Shown here in pieces: positions 19,940-32,874 of a stretch of 64,000 nt of DNA. A program made the position numbers and the translations under genes. Position 1 is the stretch's first letter. Each line of letters begins with the position of its first letter. The DNA is from Polytrichum commune (taxonomy: Eukaryota; Streptophyta; Polytrichopsida; Polytrichales; Polytrichaceae), in assembly GCA_950295325.1 (NCBI GenBank), contig OX485807.1, positions 1,862,501-1,926,500 of the forward strand, given 5' to 3'. Under the pieces are notes generated by a model. It was not told the DNA's origin. It searched no databases and saw only the letters and a program-made list of their open reading frames with translations.

Positions 19940-20344
19940 AGTTATTTGTAAAGTCTCACAAAGAGGGATGAAAGCATGGGTTTGATCCTTCTTTGAGAAA
20001 ACTTTCTATTAAGAGCTCGCTAGCTCATTGTGTATTGGAGCCTATTTTGAAAGTTGGGTGAAACTTTGGGGTCTCTTTTTCCCACCTCTCAACCTTTGAG
20101 AAATTTTAGGATTTAAAACATGGGACCCAATGTTCTAAATGTTTGAACGGCAAATGCAAGGCTAGCTTGGCTCATGCATCCTAATAAGACTAGCTAGAAA
20201 GTTGATTTTTAACAGCCCGACGTCACTTTTTTGTGCATGGTGATTTAAGCATTAAGAAAACCTATGTAACTTTGTGTCAATTCTTATAAACTCAAGGTTT
20301 GGGACTAAACCCATGGTTTCATCTTCTTTTCTTTACAAATAACT
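19940..20344 (+). repeat. MITE family C, copy 1 (about 400 bp)
   Basis: Terminal inverted repeats of about 45 bases: AGTTATTTGTAAAG...CATGGGTTTGATCC at the left and its diverged reverse complement at the right (CTTTACAAATAACT). Two further copies are at 24604-25022 and 34402-35189. There is no coding capacity. Confidence 0.8.
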
Positions 20345-21444
20345 CCAATTTCCAAACAATGTATGTCAAACTTATGCACACCTTCACACATGTTTGGTCA
20401 ATGTATATTTTCTTGACCCACGCTAATTTTGAGCCCACAAAAATGTTCAAAATTGTGAATTTTGAATTAATTCTTTTAAACCAAACATGAATTAATGTGG
20501 GTTTAAAATATACTACCAACATTGAATTGCTTCTATACCTAAATATTAATATAATTCTTTAGAATATTAGAATATTATTTTTGAATATAGATATGTTAGT
20601 AATTTACAAGCGACCCTAATTTTCAACCCAAACATTAAAAAAAAACAAAAACAACTGACCACAGTATTTTCTACCCATGCTAACTCTCACTCCACAATGA
20701 TAGGGGCATAAGATGTAGATAGTGAGGTAGCTGTAAAGAATGTACCTTGTATTCCATTGCGTAACTAGTCACAACAATCTTAAAAAGATTCGAATCGTAG
20801 AAAACTTCAGCAATGAAATTGTGAGATAAGCAAAATATAGAACTTGTTTCTGCTCGGTCTCATTCTGTGCGGCCTTTTTCCTTTCAAGAGTTCGATGTAA
20901 AAAGAGGGATAACTTATGTACACGAAACACTAATATGGTATAACTCACAATAACAAAAGATCCTACAAGTGTTGGAACTCCAAAAATTGAAGCCTCGGAA
21001 GATAAAGAAAATTACAAACAATATGCAGATTCATCATTTACCCAAACAAAGACAGAACTTTCGTTCGGCCAGTGCAAGCTGGACTTCGTTCGGCCAGTGC
21101 AGTGTGGTGAGCGCTAGTATGTGAAAACTTAAAACACATTCACTCCACATTCAACAATGTTGCAAGAATTGAGAGTCTTTTTTCTACTTTCAAAGATCAA
21201 AGTTTGTTTGCGGTATAGTGAAATCTCTTGTTAAATTACAAAGGACCCTTGCATGTGTCGGCAACACGACACTTGATTCTAAAGTTCTCTGCACAAGCAG
21301 CGTCTCACTCTCTACAAGCATATTATACACAGTCCCTATACAGTAAAAAGACATCTTAAACACATTTCGTAGAAGAACTCCTGCCAGAATGCTGCTACTA
21401 CACTGGACCATTGTAGCCCTTAATTACAACCGAGAATTTCCAGT
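20345..21444. other. Intergenic; contains the 3' flank of the GST gene
   Basis: AT-rich with no recognised exon. A short direct repeat, ttcgttcggccagtgcag/c, occurs at about 21060-21100. The GST transcript's 3' UTR must lie at the right end. Confidence 0.5.
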
Positions 21445-23209
21445 TCACTTAAGTTTGCAAACTGTCATGCCTTTCGCGGTTGCCGGTCGCGCCTTGCATC
21501 GCTCCAAATATGCCATGCATTTTGGGAAGCTGCTGAGCTCCAGCTTCTCACCGCCATTATATTTATCCTTATCCTTGGCACAGTGGATCCAAGGGAAAAT
21601 GGCCATGTCGGCAATGGAGTAGCCGCTATCGATGATGAAATCCCGCCCTTCCAGCCGTGTCTCCAACACTCCCAACAACCTCTTCGCCTCCGTCGTGTAC
21701 CGCTCCACTGGATACGGGTCCTTGCATTTCTCCTTGGCGTACTTGAAGAAATGGCCGAACTGATGCACATCATTCCAAGAATTTGGGAAGTTTATTTAAT
21801 ATCACACCCTTCTGTGAGAAAACTAATTTCAGCTCTTTGCAAGGTCATCTCTTCTAACGCCTGTGATCATGGATATCTAGGATTCAGATCTAAGTCTTAA
21901 GTACGATAGCCACTACGAGGAGCCCTACAATTGGTTAATAGCTAGTTGCCCTCACAAGCATCGGATATAACGCATAGTTGGTCGACATGTGTCGCTTAAC
22001 ATACATATATAAAATGGTTTAAGTAGGAGCTGCTAATGTGACGCGGAGAAGCAAGACTTCATATCATATTTTGATTTCAGAAACATCAATCATGAGGGAA
22101 TCTCAAAACCATGGGTTATAACCCATAACTATCTCTTCATAGCCACTAGAAGTAGGCCACATGAAGGACTCAGCTTCCTCTTCACGACGGTGATGGAGCA
22201 GATTCAGGAAAAACAATGGAGTAAAATTTGATGCATTGATGTGGTACCTGACCGAACATGGGTCCAACTCCTCCCATCTGGAAAAACAGCCACTGGATTG
22301 TCTCCCACTTGAGCCTAGGGTCATTCGAAAGGAATTTGCCATCCCCTTTCTTCTCAGCAAGGTACATAAGGATTGCACCACTTTCCATAATATTGATTGG
22401 CTTTCCGTCTGCAATCAACATGTCTCACATGTCGTCCTTTCAGTTTCCCAACATTCCCATCCTGAGAACTTGGTTTAAGAGGTGGGAGTACAACAGCTGC
22501 TCGACGACGACGACGCTTTACTCGCACTATAATCAAGCAAAAGAGCAAACTGAATGATATAAACACGAAATGAAACACAGAACGGTCTCCATCTTCCCTG
22601 TGGGATAGGTAGAGAATTCAAATCAAATGTGGGAAAGTTATCGCCGACCTGGGCCGTTAGGGTCGAGGATGGCAGGGATCTTGGAGTTCGGGTTGACAGC
22701 AATAAACTCTGGAGTGAATTGGTCACCCTTCATAATATCGATCGTGTGTGCGTCGTACTCGAAACCCATTTCCTCCAGAGCAATGCTCACCTGAAACAAC
22801 CACCCACCGTTTTCAATAACCCTGTCCCAACAACACGGGGCTACCATCTAGACTAATCAATAATGGCTACTCCCATTGCAACTGATAACATCCAAATCTG
22901 TACGAATTTGCAATCCAGTGCATTTTGATTGGGAATGACACCATCACCTCCTCATACGGCGGATCCAGCAACTTCCAGAACACATTTACCCCCTGTCTAT
23001 ATGAGTTGCAAAGAAAGAAAGCCGACCTAATTGCTCTCACTTTGAACAGATATTCAAATCGAACTTGTGCATTTCACCGTTTAAAGACCCTAATGCAACA
23101 GAGTAAATCATCGAGGTAGAAACGAAGTCTAATAAATATTCCGGACAATACTAACCTTCATGCCATTGGGTGTGGCCAGGCTGTAGAGCTGAATCTTTTC
23201 GGACGCCAT
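21445..23209 (-). CDS. Glutathione S-transferase, Ure2p/YfcG-like, 4 exons
   Basis: Exons on the minus strand: 23209-23156, 22790-22649, 22408-22248 and 21759-21445. All introns have GT/AG ends, phases agree, and the spliced frame is 223 residues. The N-terminal thioredoxin fold (about 4-88) has TPNGMK (13-18, the Ure2p/YfcG-type TPNG turn), NPNSKIPA (51-58, with the cis-Pro that positions glutathione) and ESGAILMYLA (74-83, the Glu-Ser pair that binds the gamma-glutamyl group). The helical C-terminal half holds RLKWETIQWLFFQMGGVGPM and YSIADMAIFPW, the N-capping and SIAD helix signature. Enzymes of this family conjugate glutathione or act as disulfide-bond reductases in the cytosol. The 223-residue length is normal. 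A duplicate of exon 1 lies at 421-474. The start ATG is fixed by that paralogue. Confidence 0.93.
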
Positions 23210-24603
23210 GTCTGTTACGCTCTTTCTTCACGGCTGATGAGTTATTTTTAATCTGCAGATGCACCTCACAAGCATTAAGCGCCTTCCACTTCTCACGAAA
23301 ATGTTTTAAGCACCTATTGAAGCTTAAGAGCAGACAGCAAACTTGTCACCGTAAAAGTTAGATTTGGAAGAGGAACCTATGCAACAACCATCCCAAGTAG
23401 GCATTTGTGTATGCGACAGACTCAACCAACCCACTGAGGTCTAGCCCTTTTCTAACACGACAAAATCAAATTAGGACCATCCACACGAACAAACTTCATC
23501 TCACAAATCATCCCTCCTCATTTCCCAGAAACAGAATGCAGCAACGCCAATACCCAAGCAGGTGTCCCCGACACAACACTGCGTAATTGAAGGAACCAGA
23601 TGGCCACAGACCTGAAAAGGATGTTATGGCGAAGTGTGGAGAGTAGACTGTAGTTTTGGGGTTGCGGATCGCATATAAATGGACATGGATCTTCAATCTC
23701 CGGATGTTTCTTCTTCACCTTCCTTCTTTTCTAGCTTACTAGTCCTGTGCTTCGTCGTCACCCCAGTGACAGTGTGACGGGCACTTGACGTGGTGCTGGC
23801 TCGTTGCGCCACGCCGGCAGGGATTTGATGTGGGTTTGGATGAAAAGGAGGTTCTATGGATGATAATGTGTGGATGAATGAAACCAATGGATGGATGTCG
23901 TTTGCATGGCTTACCAATTTGCCAAACACTGTCAAAGATGCACTCGTATCATGCGAAAAGCGAAAGGGGCATGGGACTTGCCTCGGATAACTCCGACTTA
24001 TGCCCCCTTCCCACCTGACTTTAGCTTAGCCTAAAAGTTGGTTCTAAAAACACGGCCTTCACACCATCGACACTATCTAGTCCTAAGCCTAGTTGGCAAA
24101 TGATGTGGCATGGTTTTATTTTAGAGTGGAGGTTTTCAGCCTCAAGCACCGACCCTCCCATCCGTACATAGACATGATGCAAGAATGTAGGACCTTTAAT
24201 AGTGTCGGCTCCAACCCTCGCGATTGGTTGTTTTTCGTCTTAGCTATCAGGGCATGAGGAGCTACATTAACAAAATCCAATGGTAAGATAGATGAGTCAC
24301 AAGGCGTTTGGAGATGGAACAAAAACTATCCAACATGTCATCGCATGGTAGATAAAACAATGACGGTGTGTGAAAACTACTTAATTAAAACCTACTCGAG
24401 AATCTCTTGTAGGTGCATCGGAATAGCTGGATGCCTCCGCTATAACCGACATAACTTTCCCCGGTTTTTATGATAGACTTTGGTTATTTGGTAGAGTCAA
24501 GTGGGCAGGGGTCATTACTTATATTGCATGTTGTGTTTCTGGATGAAATCATCAACCTCAAGTTTCCAAACATTAATATTTTGTCAAAGTAATGACTTTT
24601 ATT
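23210..24603. other. GST upstream region and intergenic
   Basis: The first few hundred bases right of 23209 should hold the GST promoter and leader; I see no clear TATA box. No other gene is recognised up to the MITE at 24604. Confidence 0.5.
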
Positions 24604-25022
24604 AGAGTTATTTATAAAGAAAAGCAAATGAAACCATGGAATTAGTCCCACACCTTGAGTTTAAAAGAATTAATACAAAGTCATCCAAGTTTTCTTAATG
24701 CTTAAATTACCATACAAGAAGAGTGGTGTCAGGCTATTAAAACACGGCTTTCTAGCTTGTCCTACTAGGATGGGTGGGCCACGCTAGCCTTGCATAGACC
24801 AATTCAAAATGTAGGGCAACAGGTCCCATGTGCATACCTTATTTTAGATTCTAAATTTTCTCAAAGTTTGAGAGGTAGAAAGAGGAGGTCCCAAAAGTTT
24901 CACCCGACTTTCAAAATAGGTTTTGATACATGACAAGCTAATGAGCTCTTAATAGAAAATTTTCTCAAGAAGGATCCAACCCACAGTTTCATCACTCTTT
25001 GATGGACTTTACAAATAACTCT
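24604..25022 (-). repeat. MITE family C, copy 2
   Basis: Complete copy with near-perfect ends AGAGTTATTTATAAAG and CTTTACAAATAACTCT, in reverse orientation to copies 1 and 3. It is flanked on both sides by ATT (24601-24603, 25023-25025), as is copy 3, which suggests a 3-bp target duplication. Confidence 0.82.
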
Positions 25023-25328
25023 ATTGTTAATTTTCTCAAATTTCAGTTTTGGAACTAGATGAAATTGTCTAAACTTGTTAGTACCAATAAATTTTAGGAT
25101 GAATGTCACATTCTATTAGTAAGTAATTTTATGGAATGTGGATGTTCCTATGATAGTGCTCACCACTTTGGCTACCACAACATCATGAATCAACAAACAT
25201 CGGTGTGGATAATTTGCATGCTTCTAGAGGCTACACTAAACATCTTATTTAGTGTGGCCCACACTATGATTCATCATTGCTTCACAAATTGTCTTGCATT
25301 TGTTGTGTGATCACTAGGGTGGACATAT

Positions 25329-25400
25329 ATAATACCAAGGGTGGGTCGCACGGGCATTTAAATCACGCTGATCACATTAAGGTCAACGTTTCTTCTCCCT
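25329..25400 (+). repeat. Dispersed repeat, copy 2
   Basis: Matches 18691-18763 over about 70 bases with small indels. Confidence 0.75.
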
Positions 25401-25940
25401 CTCTGTAATGACTAGAGAGGCCCTCATATGACATTTGGTGTTAAATGCTCAGTCATGACAATCACTTCGATTAACATGCCACACCAATTTTAACGTCATA
25501 TATATACTAAATCAATGTTCATTGTAGTGAAGCACCACTATTCATGAACTAAAGGACATAGTTTTTTGGTCCGAGGTTTGCAAGATAGTTGTTTATGTCC
25601 CGAGCAAACATGTTAGTTCATCATTTGCCAATAATATGTAAGAAGTTGTGGGCCAACCTTGTTCCATTTGGAATCACTAAGGAAACTCCGTCATTTTTGG
25701 AAATCAAAGGCAACAACCAATGAGAACAAGGAGCAATGAGTGCCAATATGGAACCTAGATAAGGCTAGAAGTTTTGGGGAAGGCACATATAGGGGTCAAT
25801 GTTGGATTGGTATCACGTTCTCTTGATACCACTTGGGTGTGTATAACAAAAACATTACTTTATGTTAAAAACGAATCTCTCATCTTGTGATATGTCCCAA
25901 GTAATGATTATATTATACTCATATTACGAATTTTATATGC

Positions 25941-26093
25941 ATAACATTATTCATATCCATAACAATGTTTTGTGGGATTGACAATATTCCACACAATATT
26001 CCCATATCTAGACCAAATACAAGAATATTTGGGGATATTGTGTAGAATATTGTTAGTCCCACGGAACATTGTTATGGATTTGAATAATGTTAT
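25941..26093. repeat. Palindromic MITE family A, copy 2
   Basis: Best foldback of the family: ATAACATTATTCATATCCATAACAATG at the left (given here only as the family start) pairs with the right end AATGTTATGT, and the middle (gacaatattccacacaatat / atattgtgtagaatattgtt) pairs too, so nearly the whole 153 bases form one hairpin. Confidence 0.85.
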
Positions 26094-28195
26094 GTGGGTC
26101 ATACGACATGTTCTTTCGTATGTTCTTAATATTTGTATAATGATTCCGTCAAAGGGTTTTTTATTTTGTTTTTCAAGATTTCAAGGTAATAACAACAATG
26201 ACAATAATTGGAGTGATAGAGGCACGATGTACGAATGATAAGGTTGAAAGGAAGGGGGAGATGAAGAAGAGGGCCCACATAAGTTACTTTATAGTGTAGC
26301 ATTGTAACACAATTGTTTATTAGGAGGCCTTGTGCTTTGCAAAGTGCTCAATGACCTCATGGGGTTCACTCCCTCTTATATTTTGCATACACGTGCGTTT
26401 GGGACCTATTTATTGGGGGGCACCTTGCATAAAAGATTATAAGGTGATGGTATTTTACATGTAAACATGTTTCATTATTTTAAAATCCCCTATTTTACAT
26501 GTACATTTTTTACAAAATTTATCTACAATGAATATATTGGACCCTACTTTTTATCACACGTTGTTCTACGATTTTCGCCAGTGAACCCCCCAAGTCAATG
26601 ACACTACATATGTTGGGACTAGAGCTCATGCCAACCACATGGGCCTTGCCTCTGCCAAGCCATGACCCCCACGTATGCGATTTTTTTCAAACCCAACTGA
26701 AAATTGTTGCCAACCCCATGCAACTTCAAAAAATAATACCCTTGCATTCTTGAAAGCCGTTTTGTCCACAAAACCCATATCGAGTGCACTTCACCTACAA
26801 GGTCCAAAATCCAATATATATGTTCACTTTCCCTAGTAAATAAGCAATTAACTGGGATTTGGTTCCCCACTAGGAAATACACATTGAGGCGACATAGTAA
26901 TTATGAAAACTAATCTTATGTAACATTCCACCATTCCTTCCTATGGCTTTCCCAATGGCCTAATTTCTTGCCTCCAAGAGCCATTATTCTCTCTCTTGGA
27001 AGTTGTTTGGGCAAAATCCCGAGGTAAGTAATTACCATCTTTCTTGGTGGATTCAACCAATGAACGGGGAGAACTGACTGCTAGTTATAGATGAACCAAT
27101 TGAGTTTGAGAAATAACCAATTGAAATTCAAAAGTTCAAGAAAATTACCGATCATTTTAGAGGAATCTATATGATATAGTTCATATTAATAAAGAAAAAC
27201 CAAAAGATGTCAACACATGACCGGTTGAATTAGAGACACTACACTAAATGTTGTGTTTAATGTCATTGTGATATATTTTCTAATGACACTTCGTATGAAT
27301 AAGTTTACAAGTAGTGTCACGAATGATTGTATTTTGGATGAAATCCATGTCAATTATTGAAACAAAGTTTGGTATATTTTGCATTCTAACAACTTCATAG
27401 TGAAATACTGTCATGGATGATTGAAATTTTGATGAAAAATCTCTGAGTAAGTGACAATATTTGCAACATTGAAAATCTATGATGTCCAGATTTTCTTAGC
27501 AAGGAATGACGAATAACAATAGGTTTACATTTAGTGTTGGTGACACTAAATGGGCAATTTACAATTAGTATTGAGCAAGACAAATAGACTTGGTGAAACT
27601 AAGTACGATATTTAGTTTAGCATTATATAGTTAAGCATTATAACCGATTATGCCCAGAATCTCCCTGAACATTGGCTTCAACCAAAAGGTTGTCAACTAT
27701 TTAGATCAATTTGAAGATTAGGTATGTCATGTAAAGACCATCGTCCACTTATTACTTAACCTTTTTTTTTCCCCTAGAGGGAACCTCATTGGGCCTCTCT
27801 TAGAAAGAGAAGACACCGTGGAGCCACTTCCATGTCTTCATATGGGGGGCCACTTGCCATAGAGATTCTTTAATGTTTCCAAAAATAGATAAGTGAAAGT
27901 CTCAGTTAATTTGGTTATAAATTGAAGAAGCACAATGATCCAATTTACTTATTTTAAAGCTCCTAGAAGGTCACTAAGACTTGAAGGGGGAAACAAACTT
28001 AAAGGCCCAAGGGTGTTGCCCATTGCAAGGATCAACCATCTTTAGTAGTGTGGGCAACACCCCGAATAAAAAATGTTTCAAAATTGGCATTCAAGATTAT
28101 TGTGAGAGACACTCATCATCCAATCAATGAACTTTGGCCACCTTTGGAATAGGCATATGAACTCCAAATTTGGAATTCCCACATATGTTTATTCC

Positions 28196-28200
<5 letters not shown>
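26094..28200. other. Intergenic, no recognised gene
   Basis: AT-rich. A block at about 27233-27610 has repeated actaaatgt/atttagtgt motifs related to the CTACACTAA element ends seen at 33631 and 59335, and is probably a decayed member. No coding exon is recognised. Confidence 0.5.

Positions 28201-28202
<2 letters not shown>

Positions 28203-28237
<35 letters not shown>
28203..28237. repeat. (GT)n microsatellite
   Basis: About 17 GT units after a short TATA stretch. Confidence 0.97.
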
Positions 28238-28241
<4 letters not shown>

Positions 28242-29144
28242 AGAGAAAATACTCTTCCTATTGTATTGAACCTTCTTGTACATATTGTCATCCATTTAAA
28301 AAAAAAAGTCCAAGAATTGCATTAGTCAAGCCCCAACTTGAGAACTTCAACTTTGCAACCGTTTGATATGCTAAAATTTGAGTGAAACGGAGATAATTCT
28401 CTTTGCATGTCTTCATAATGGAGGTGCTTTCCACAAACAAGTGTTTAATCATTAAATATGTTGATGAAAGTGGGATGAATTGCCCTCAACATCAAGGGTG
28501 ATATGAAAGTACCATGTTGACTGAAATGCACCCTCTTGCATATAAAGGGTTGTTACACCCATTGCATTGATTTGAACTAAGCCAATTATTTTATAATAGA
28601 TGAATGTGCAAGTATTGCACATTGCTAACCGAAGAGACTTCAAACACTTGGTTTTCACATATTCAAGATGTGATCAATGCACTTCACACATTTTAACGAT
28701 CATTTTCCCACGTGGATAGCTAATGAATAAGGACTTCATCGCTTTTCCTTTCAAGCGATTGATGGCCATAAGAGAGAACATGGTGTGATCCCTAATATTT
28801 GTCTATACTATATTACCTTTTACTTGTTCATGTGCATAATTGGCAAATTGGCTTCACTCATCTTTTGGTGTGTTTTTGTAGTTTCGGGACGAATTCATAT
28901 AACTTTTAGTCGCTTTGTTTCTTATTTGGTTGATTTGTCCATGTATGCATTTTTTTGAATTTGTAATGAATAGAGGGGGGGGGGGGCATCTTTGGACTAG
29001 GAAGGGCCACTTTAACACTTGGAAGGCTGCTTTATCCCCATGTCAATGACCTAATTACACAACATAAATAAACTCTCAATAATATGTAGAAAATCCCCCT
29101 CAGGTCTCCCCCTAAATAACCCAAAACATCATACTTAGGGCGGA
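28238..29144. other. Intergenic, no recognised gene
   Basis: No exon is recognised. A 12-base G run lies at 28975-28986. Confidence 0.5.
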
Positions 29145-29466
29145 TTTACACTAGGGTCCAAGTCCAAGTCCAAGTCCAAACATGTGGGTGTCCAAAAACA
29201 CCTTTCAAATGAACCTTACTTCGGGACTCAAGATGGGACCCAAACTTGAAAATTGGTTTTCCAAAGTAGAAGGAGTATTTTTTTTGAGTGGAGAGTGCTG
29301 AGATTTGACTGCCCACTGGAAAGTGATGCCACATTAGTGCCACTTCATTTTTACATACCAAGTTAAACCCAAAACCCTTGTGAAATTTTCACGAGTCCAA
29401 AATTTTGCTCTTGACCAATAGATAGCTCGATTTTGGAGTTTCATTGGTCTTGGATCCTAGTATAAA
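29145..29466. repeat. MITE-like element upstream of RRP43
   Basis: Ends are inverted copies, TTTACACTAGGGTCCAAG and the complement of CTTGGATCCTAGTATAAA, enclosing about 320 bases with no coding. The left end holds four GTCCAA units (about 29156-29179). It stops about 280 bases before the RRP43 start codon, so it may contribute promoter sequence. Confidence 0.7.
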
Positions 29467-29530
29467 CTCACAACAATTGTATAACAGGACAATGTGAGGA
29501 TAGGTACTGTGGAATTCATGAGAAGACCAA

Positions 29531-29573
29531 TATTATATACTCCCCTGCAAGAAGATCCCAGGTTTTAGGGTTT
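29531..29573 (+). promoter_or_regulatory. RRP43 core promoter: TATA-like box and telo-box
   Basis: TATTATATAC (29531-29540) is a plausible TATA element. TTAGGGTTT (29565-29573), the reverse of the plant telo-box AAACCCTAA, follows, with a second GGGTTT just after. Telo-boxes are common near start sites of plant genes for ribosome and RNA-processing proteins, which fits an exosome gene. The transcription start is inferred. Confidence 0.5.
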
Positions 29574-29747
29574 AAGGGTTTAAGATTCAAGCTGCGGGGC
29601 TTTCGTTTCAAGTCTCTTGCCGAATCGACTTCAAAGCAGAAACTTCGTTCATCTCTAACCTCAAGGACTTTACTGTTGAAGTGTGGCAGCGATTGGGAGG
29701 CTTTGTAGAAGAGGTTTGTGAAGAATCGAAGATTTTGTTGAGGAAGA

Positions 29748-32700
29748 ATGACAATAGCAGGGGATGCGCCAGAGCCTGGCGCGGGGCCTGCTGTGGACAT
29801 GGAGGTGGAGGCCTTCAAGCGTCTCTACCCTTTGCAATTCTTCGAGCGATATCTCAACTCCAATGTGCGACCTGATGGTCGCCCTCTCATGCGAGCCCGC
29901 CCCACCTCCATCAACCTCGGTAAGCAGTTGATTGGAGCCTGTCTTTTTCTTTTTTGTTCTTTTCTACGGGGATGATTTTGGGACGAGGGTTATTGCTCTT
30001 CATATAATGTCCGTCTGCATTCCGGGTTTGTGAAACTTAGTTGGTTTTCTGGGATTGAGTTGGTGCTTTGTTCCAATTTGTAGGCGCAATTCCTACTGCA
30101 GATGGTTCGGCACTGGTGAAGATTGGCAACACGGTGAGGAGCTTCACCCCCTTTCTCCAATTTTGAATCACAGTCGAATCTCTCCTTTTCCTCCATTGCC
30201 GCCCATGCGTGTAATACTGCACCTGAAGTGGGTGAAATTTTAGAAATTAATTAAGGAATAGTACTCCATGGCTGTACTTGGCACTCAGCCTTCCGGCTGA
30301 CTTTGAGTTGCTTATCAATTTGTAGAATGTCATTAGCAGTTGATTCCTGCATTTGCTTGTAAAATGCGATGCTGATTTTACCAAGTTCTACTCAACTTTC
30401 ACCTAATCTAAAGATCAGCTGTGGAGAAGGTTGTCATAATGTAGCTGTTGAATCTCCAAATAGCTTGCGCTTATTAGACGAAACGTGTGTTACCCTAAAC
30501 CTATGCATGAATTGTAAGAATTTGTATCAAAAGAGATGTTGAATGATAATCGGTCATTGCAGACAATGCTAGCAGGTGTCAAGCTGGAGGTGATGGTCCC
30601 ATCAAGCGAAACGCCAGATCAGGGTCAAATTGGTAGGATTATGTGTTCTCCTCTTGTTTTATGTCGTCATTGATGGGCATTTTGAGTTGAATATTTGATA
30701 CCTCTCAATTTGAATATCTGCTATATGACTGGAACATTTGGGAAGCATGCAGCGGTGGACTTTCAAATGCCGGCCATCTGCTCACCTCTTGTGAGGCCTG
30801 GTAGGCCTGTTGAAGCTGCCTGCATAGTCTCTGAGCAACTATCGAATATTTTGATCAGGTTGATGTCTTGGCCTTCTTCTGTAGACCTCTTATAATTTGA
30901 GATCGTAGATAGGGTTGAGTTGTGGAGAGGAGCAAGTACAAAGATTATCCAGTTACAGGTTATGGAGTGGAAGAAGTAGATTCAAACTTCTTTTTACTCT
31001 TACACTTGCACATTACTTTCATTGGGAGCTTATTTGATTCAGGTTTCCTTCCTCCCCCTGCCCCATTCCCCCTTAATCTAGTTCTTTGCCTATTTGTAAA
31101 CTCGGTTGAGAAAGAAGCATAGTACTGTATTGACTGAAGAAATGTTTCTGTTCTGCAAGGGAACTTAACATTGATCACATGACCGGATAGGTTGTTCTCA
31201 GAGTTTTGGTATCACATTAGCACGAGTTCCAGGAGCTGCCATAGCTGCCATGCTGTACATTTCAACTTCTGGAAGGCTTAATTGTTGTGTTTGCTCTGGC
31301 AGCTCAAATTTTGTCACTCTGGAGGAGCTGTGTATAGCACCCGGCAAGGCTGCCTGGATAGCTTATCTGGTATGGGCCTACTCCACTCCATGCTCACAAA
31401 CATTTGGTCTTGGAGTAGTTTCTTGCTTGCTGCTCTACATTTCAGGAGCATTCTTAAGCTTGTGTAAGGACATTGTTTCTCCATTCTACTTTCAAGAATA
31501 AATCTAAGAATCTAGATACTTGATTACATGCATGAATACTAAGCATTGTCAAGTGGCAAGCTCTCATTAGTGGACATGTCGTTGTTACCTATGTTTGGAC
31601 AAAGCCTTCTCCCATCTACCAGGATTCAACTTAAATACCTTGCCAAAAAGAATCTCACCATGTGTGTACTCACCAAGATCCTTACGCAGGAGGAACACCC
31701 ACTTTACCCCTTAAGAATGCTATGTTCATTATCAATTTGTCAATGTTTTGGCAGGATATTTATTGTCTGGATGCAGATGGATCACTGGTGGACACTGCAC
31801 TGCTTGCTGCAGTTGCTGCATTGGCCCATCGTATGCTCCTGTCACCATTAAAATATTTCCAGCTGTTGAGAGTTTCCTCTTGCTAAATTGTTCAAGCAGT
31901 GTGCTTTCTTCAGTAGCTCTGTATCCTAAGGTCTAGCCAATTATGAAGTTTGTAAAATTTGGATTTTCTCATTTAATGTATGGTATTTTGCTTTTCCTTG
32001 GAAAAGTTGGTCCATTAATTATGTACAGGATATCCGGTTTATGCTAATCATGTCATTTGTGCACGCTGCTTTAATATAGCTCTAGTATGCCTGTTCATAC
32101 TTAATGGAGGATCAATCAGAATTGGCTTAATCTGTTGACTGAATGCATTTTGTTGGAATTGCAGTTCAACTGCCAGCTGTAACAATGTCCGAAGGGGGTC
32201 GGGTGATTCCTCTTAATGATAAAAATGGAGGTACACAGCAGGACAAGGATGATATGAATGAGATTGATGAAGACCGGATTGTGAAGTCTAAGCAGCGATT
32301 GCAGTTCCGACCAGCGCCAATTGCACTCACATGTATGAAACACAAAAAGCATTTGCTTGCAGATCCGTCTGCAGAGGAAGAGAGTCTTCTGCAATCGTCT
32401 ATTACAGTTGCCACTGATTCATCAGAGAGGCTTATTTCATTCTTCAAGCCTGGGGGTTCTGTTAGTGCGACGTCTGCAACTCTCCAGGTTTGTCTTGTGG
32501 TTCATCTCCTTGTGTATACCCCGCACGTGGTGGTTGTGAAAGGTCTATGTTGGAAGGCCTTGGTCATCTAACCACTGTCAGCTCCAGTATACTTTGGTGG
32601 AAATGTCATTAATCAATGTAGAATGGAACTTGATTAGACAAGCATACATGTATCATCTTGTGTTATACTTTTTTCTAAATTTATTAGAGGATAACGGGGA

Positions 32701-32874
32701 AGCGCACACAAAAGTCTTGCATGACTAGCTAAGTAATGAGATTCATCACCATTTTTTTTTTGGATGCAGGATTGCATTACTTTAGCAAAAAGGAGGTCCA
32801 AAGAAGTACAAGAGATACTTGATGATGCTCTTGCAGAGGTCTATGGTGACACAAGTGGGATGCAAGTAGAATAG
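29748..32874 (+). CDS. RRP43: Exosome complex subunit RRP43, 8 exons
   Basis: Exons: 29748-29919, 30084-30133, 30563-30632, 30753-30858, 31303-31369, 31755-31830, 32165-32487 and 32770-32874. All junctions are GT/AG and in phase, giving 322 residues. Family landmarks are present: VRPDGRPL (about 40-47), TADGSALVKIGNTTMLAGVK, ICSPLVRPGRPVEAA, LEELCIAPGKAAWIAYLDIY, ALLAAVAALAH, HKKHLLADPSAEEESLL, and a closing AKRRSKEVQEIL helix. This is an RNase PH-like subunit of the hexameric ring of the RNA exosome, which works in 3'-end trimming and decay of rRNA and other RNAs in nucleus and cytosol. Plant and animal ring subunits of this class are mostly non-catalytic; I make no activity claim here. The start ATG is the first in-frame one; length is normal for the family. 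No lesions are seen. Confidence 0.95.
31556..31640. repeat. Dispersed repeat inside RRP43 intron 5
   Basis: The motif aagctctcattagt, then gacat, then tccatctacca or close variants, recurs in order at 44276-44370. A shared old transposon piece is the simplest explanation. Confidence 0.5.
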
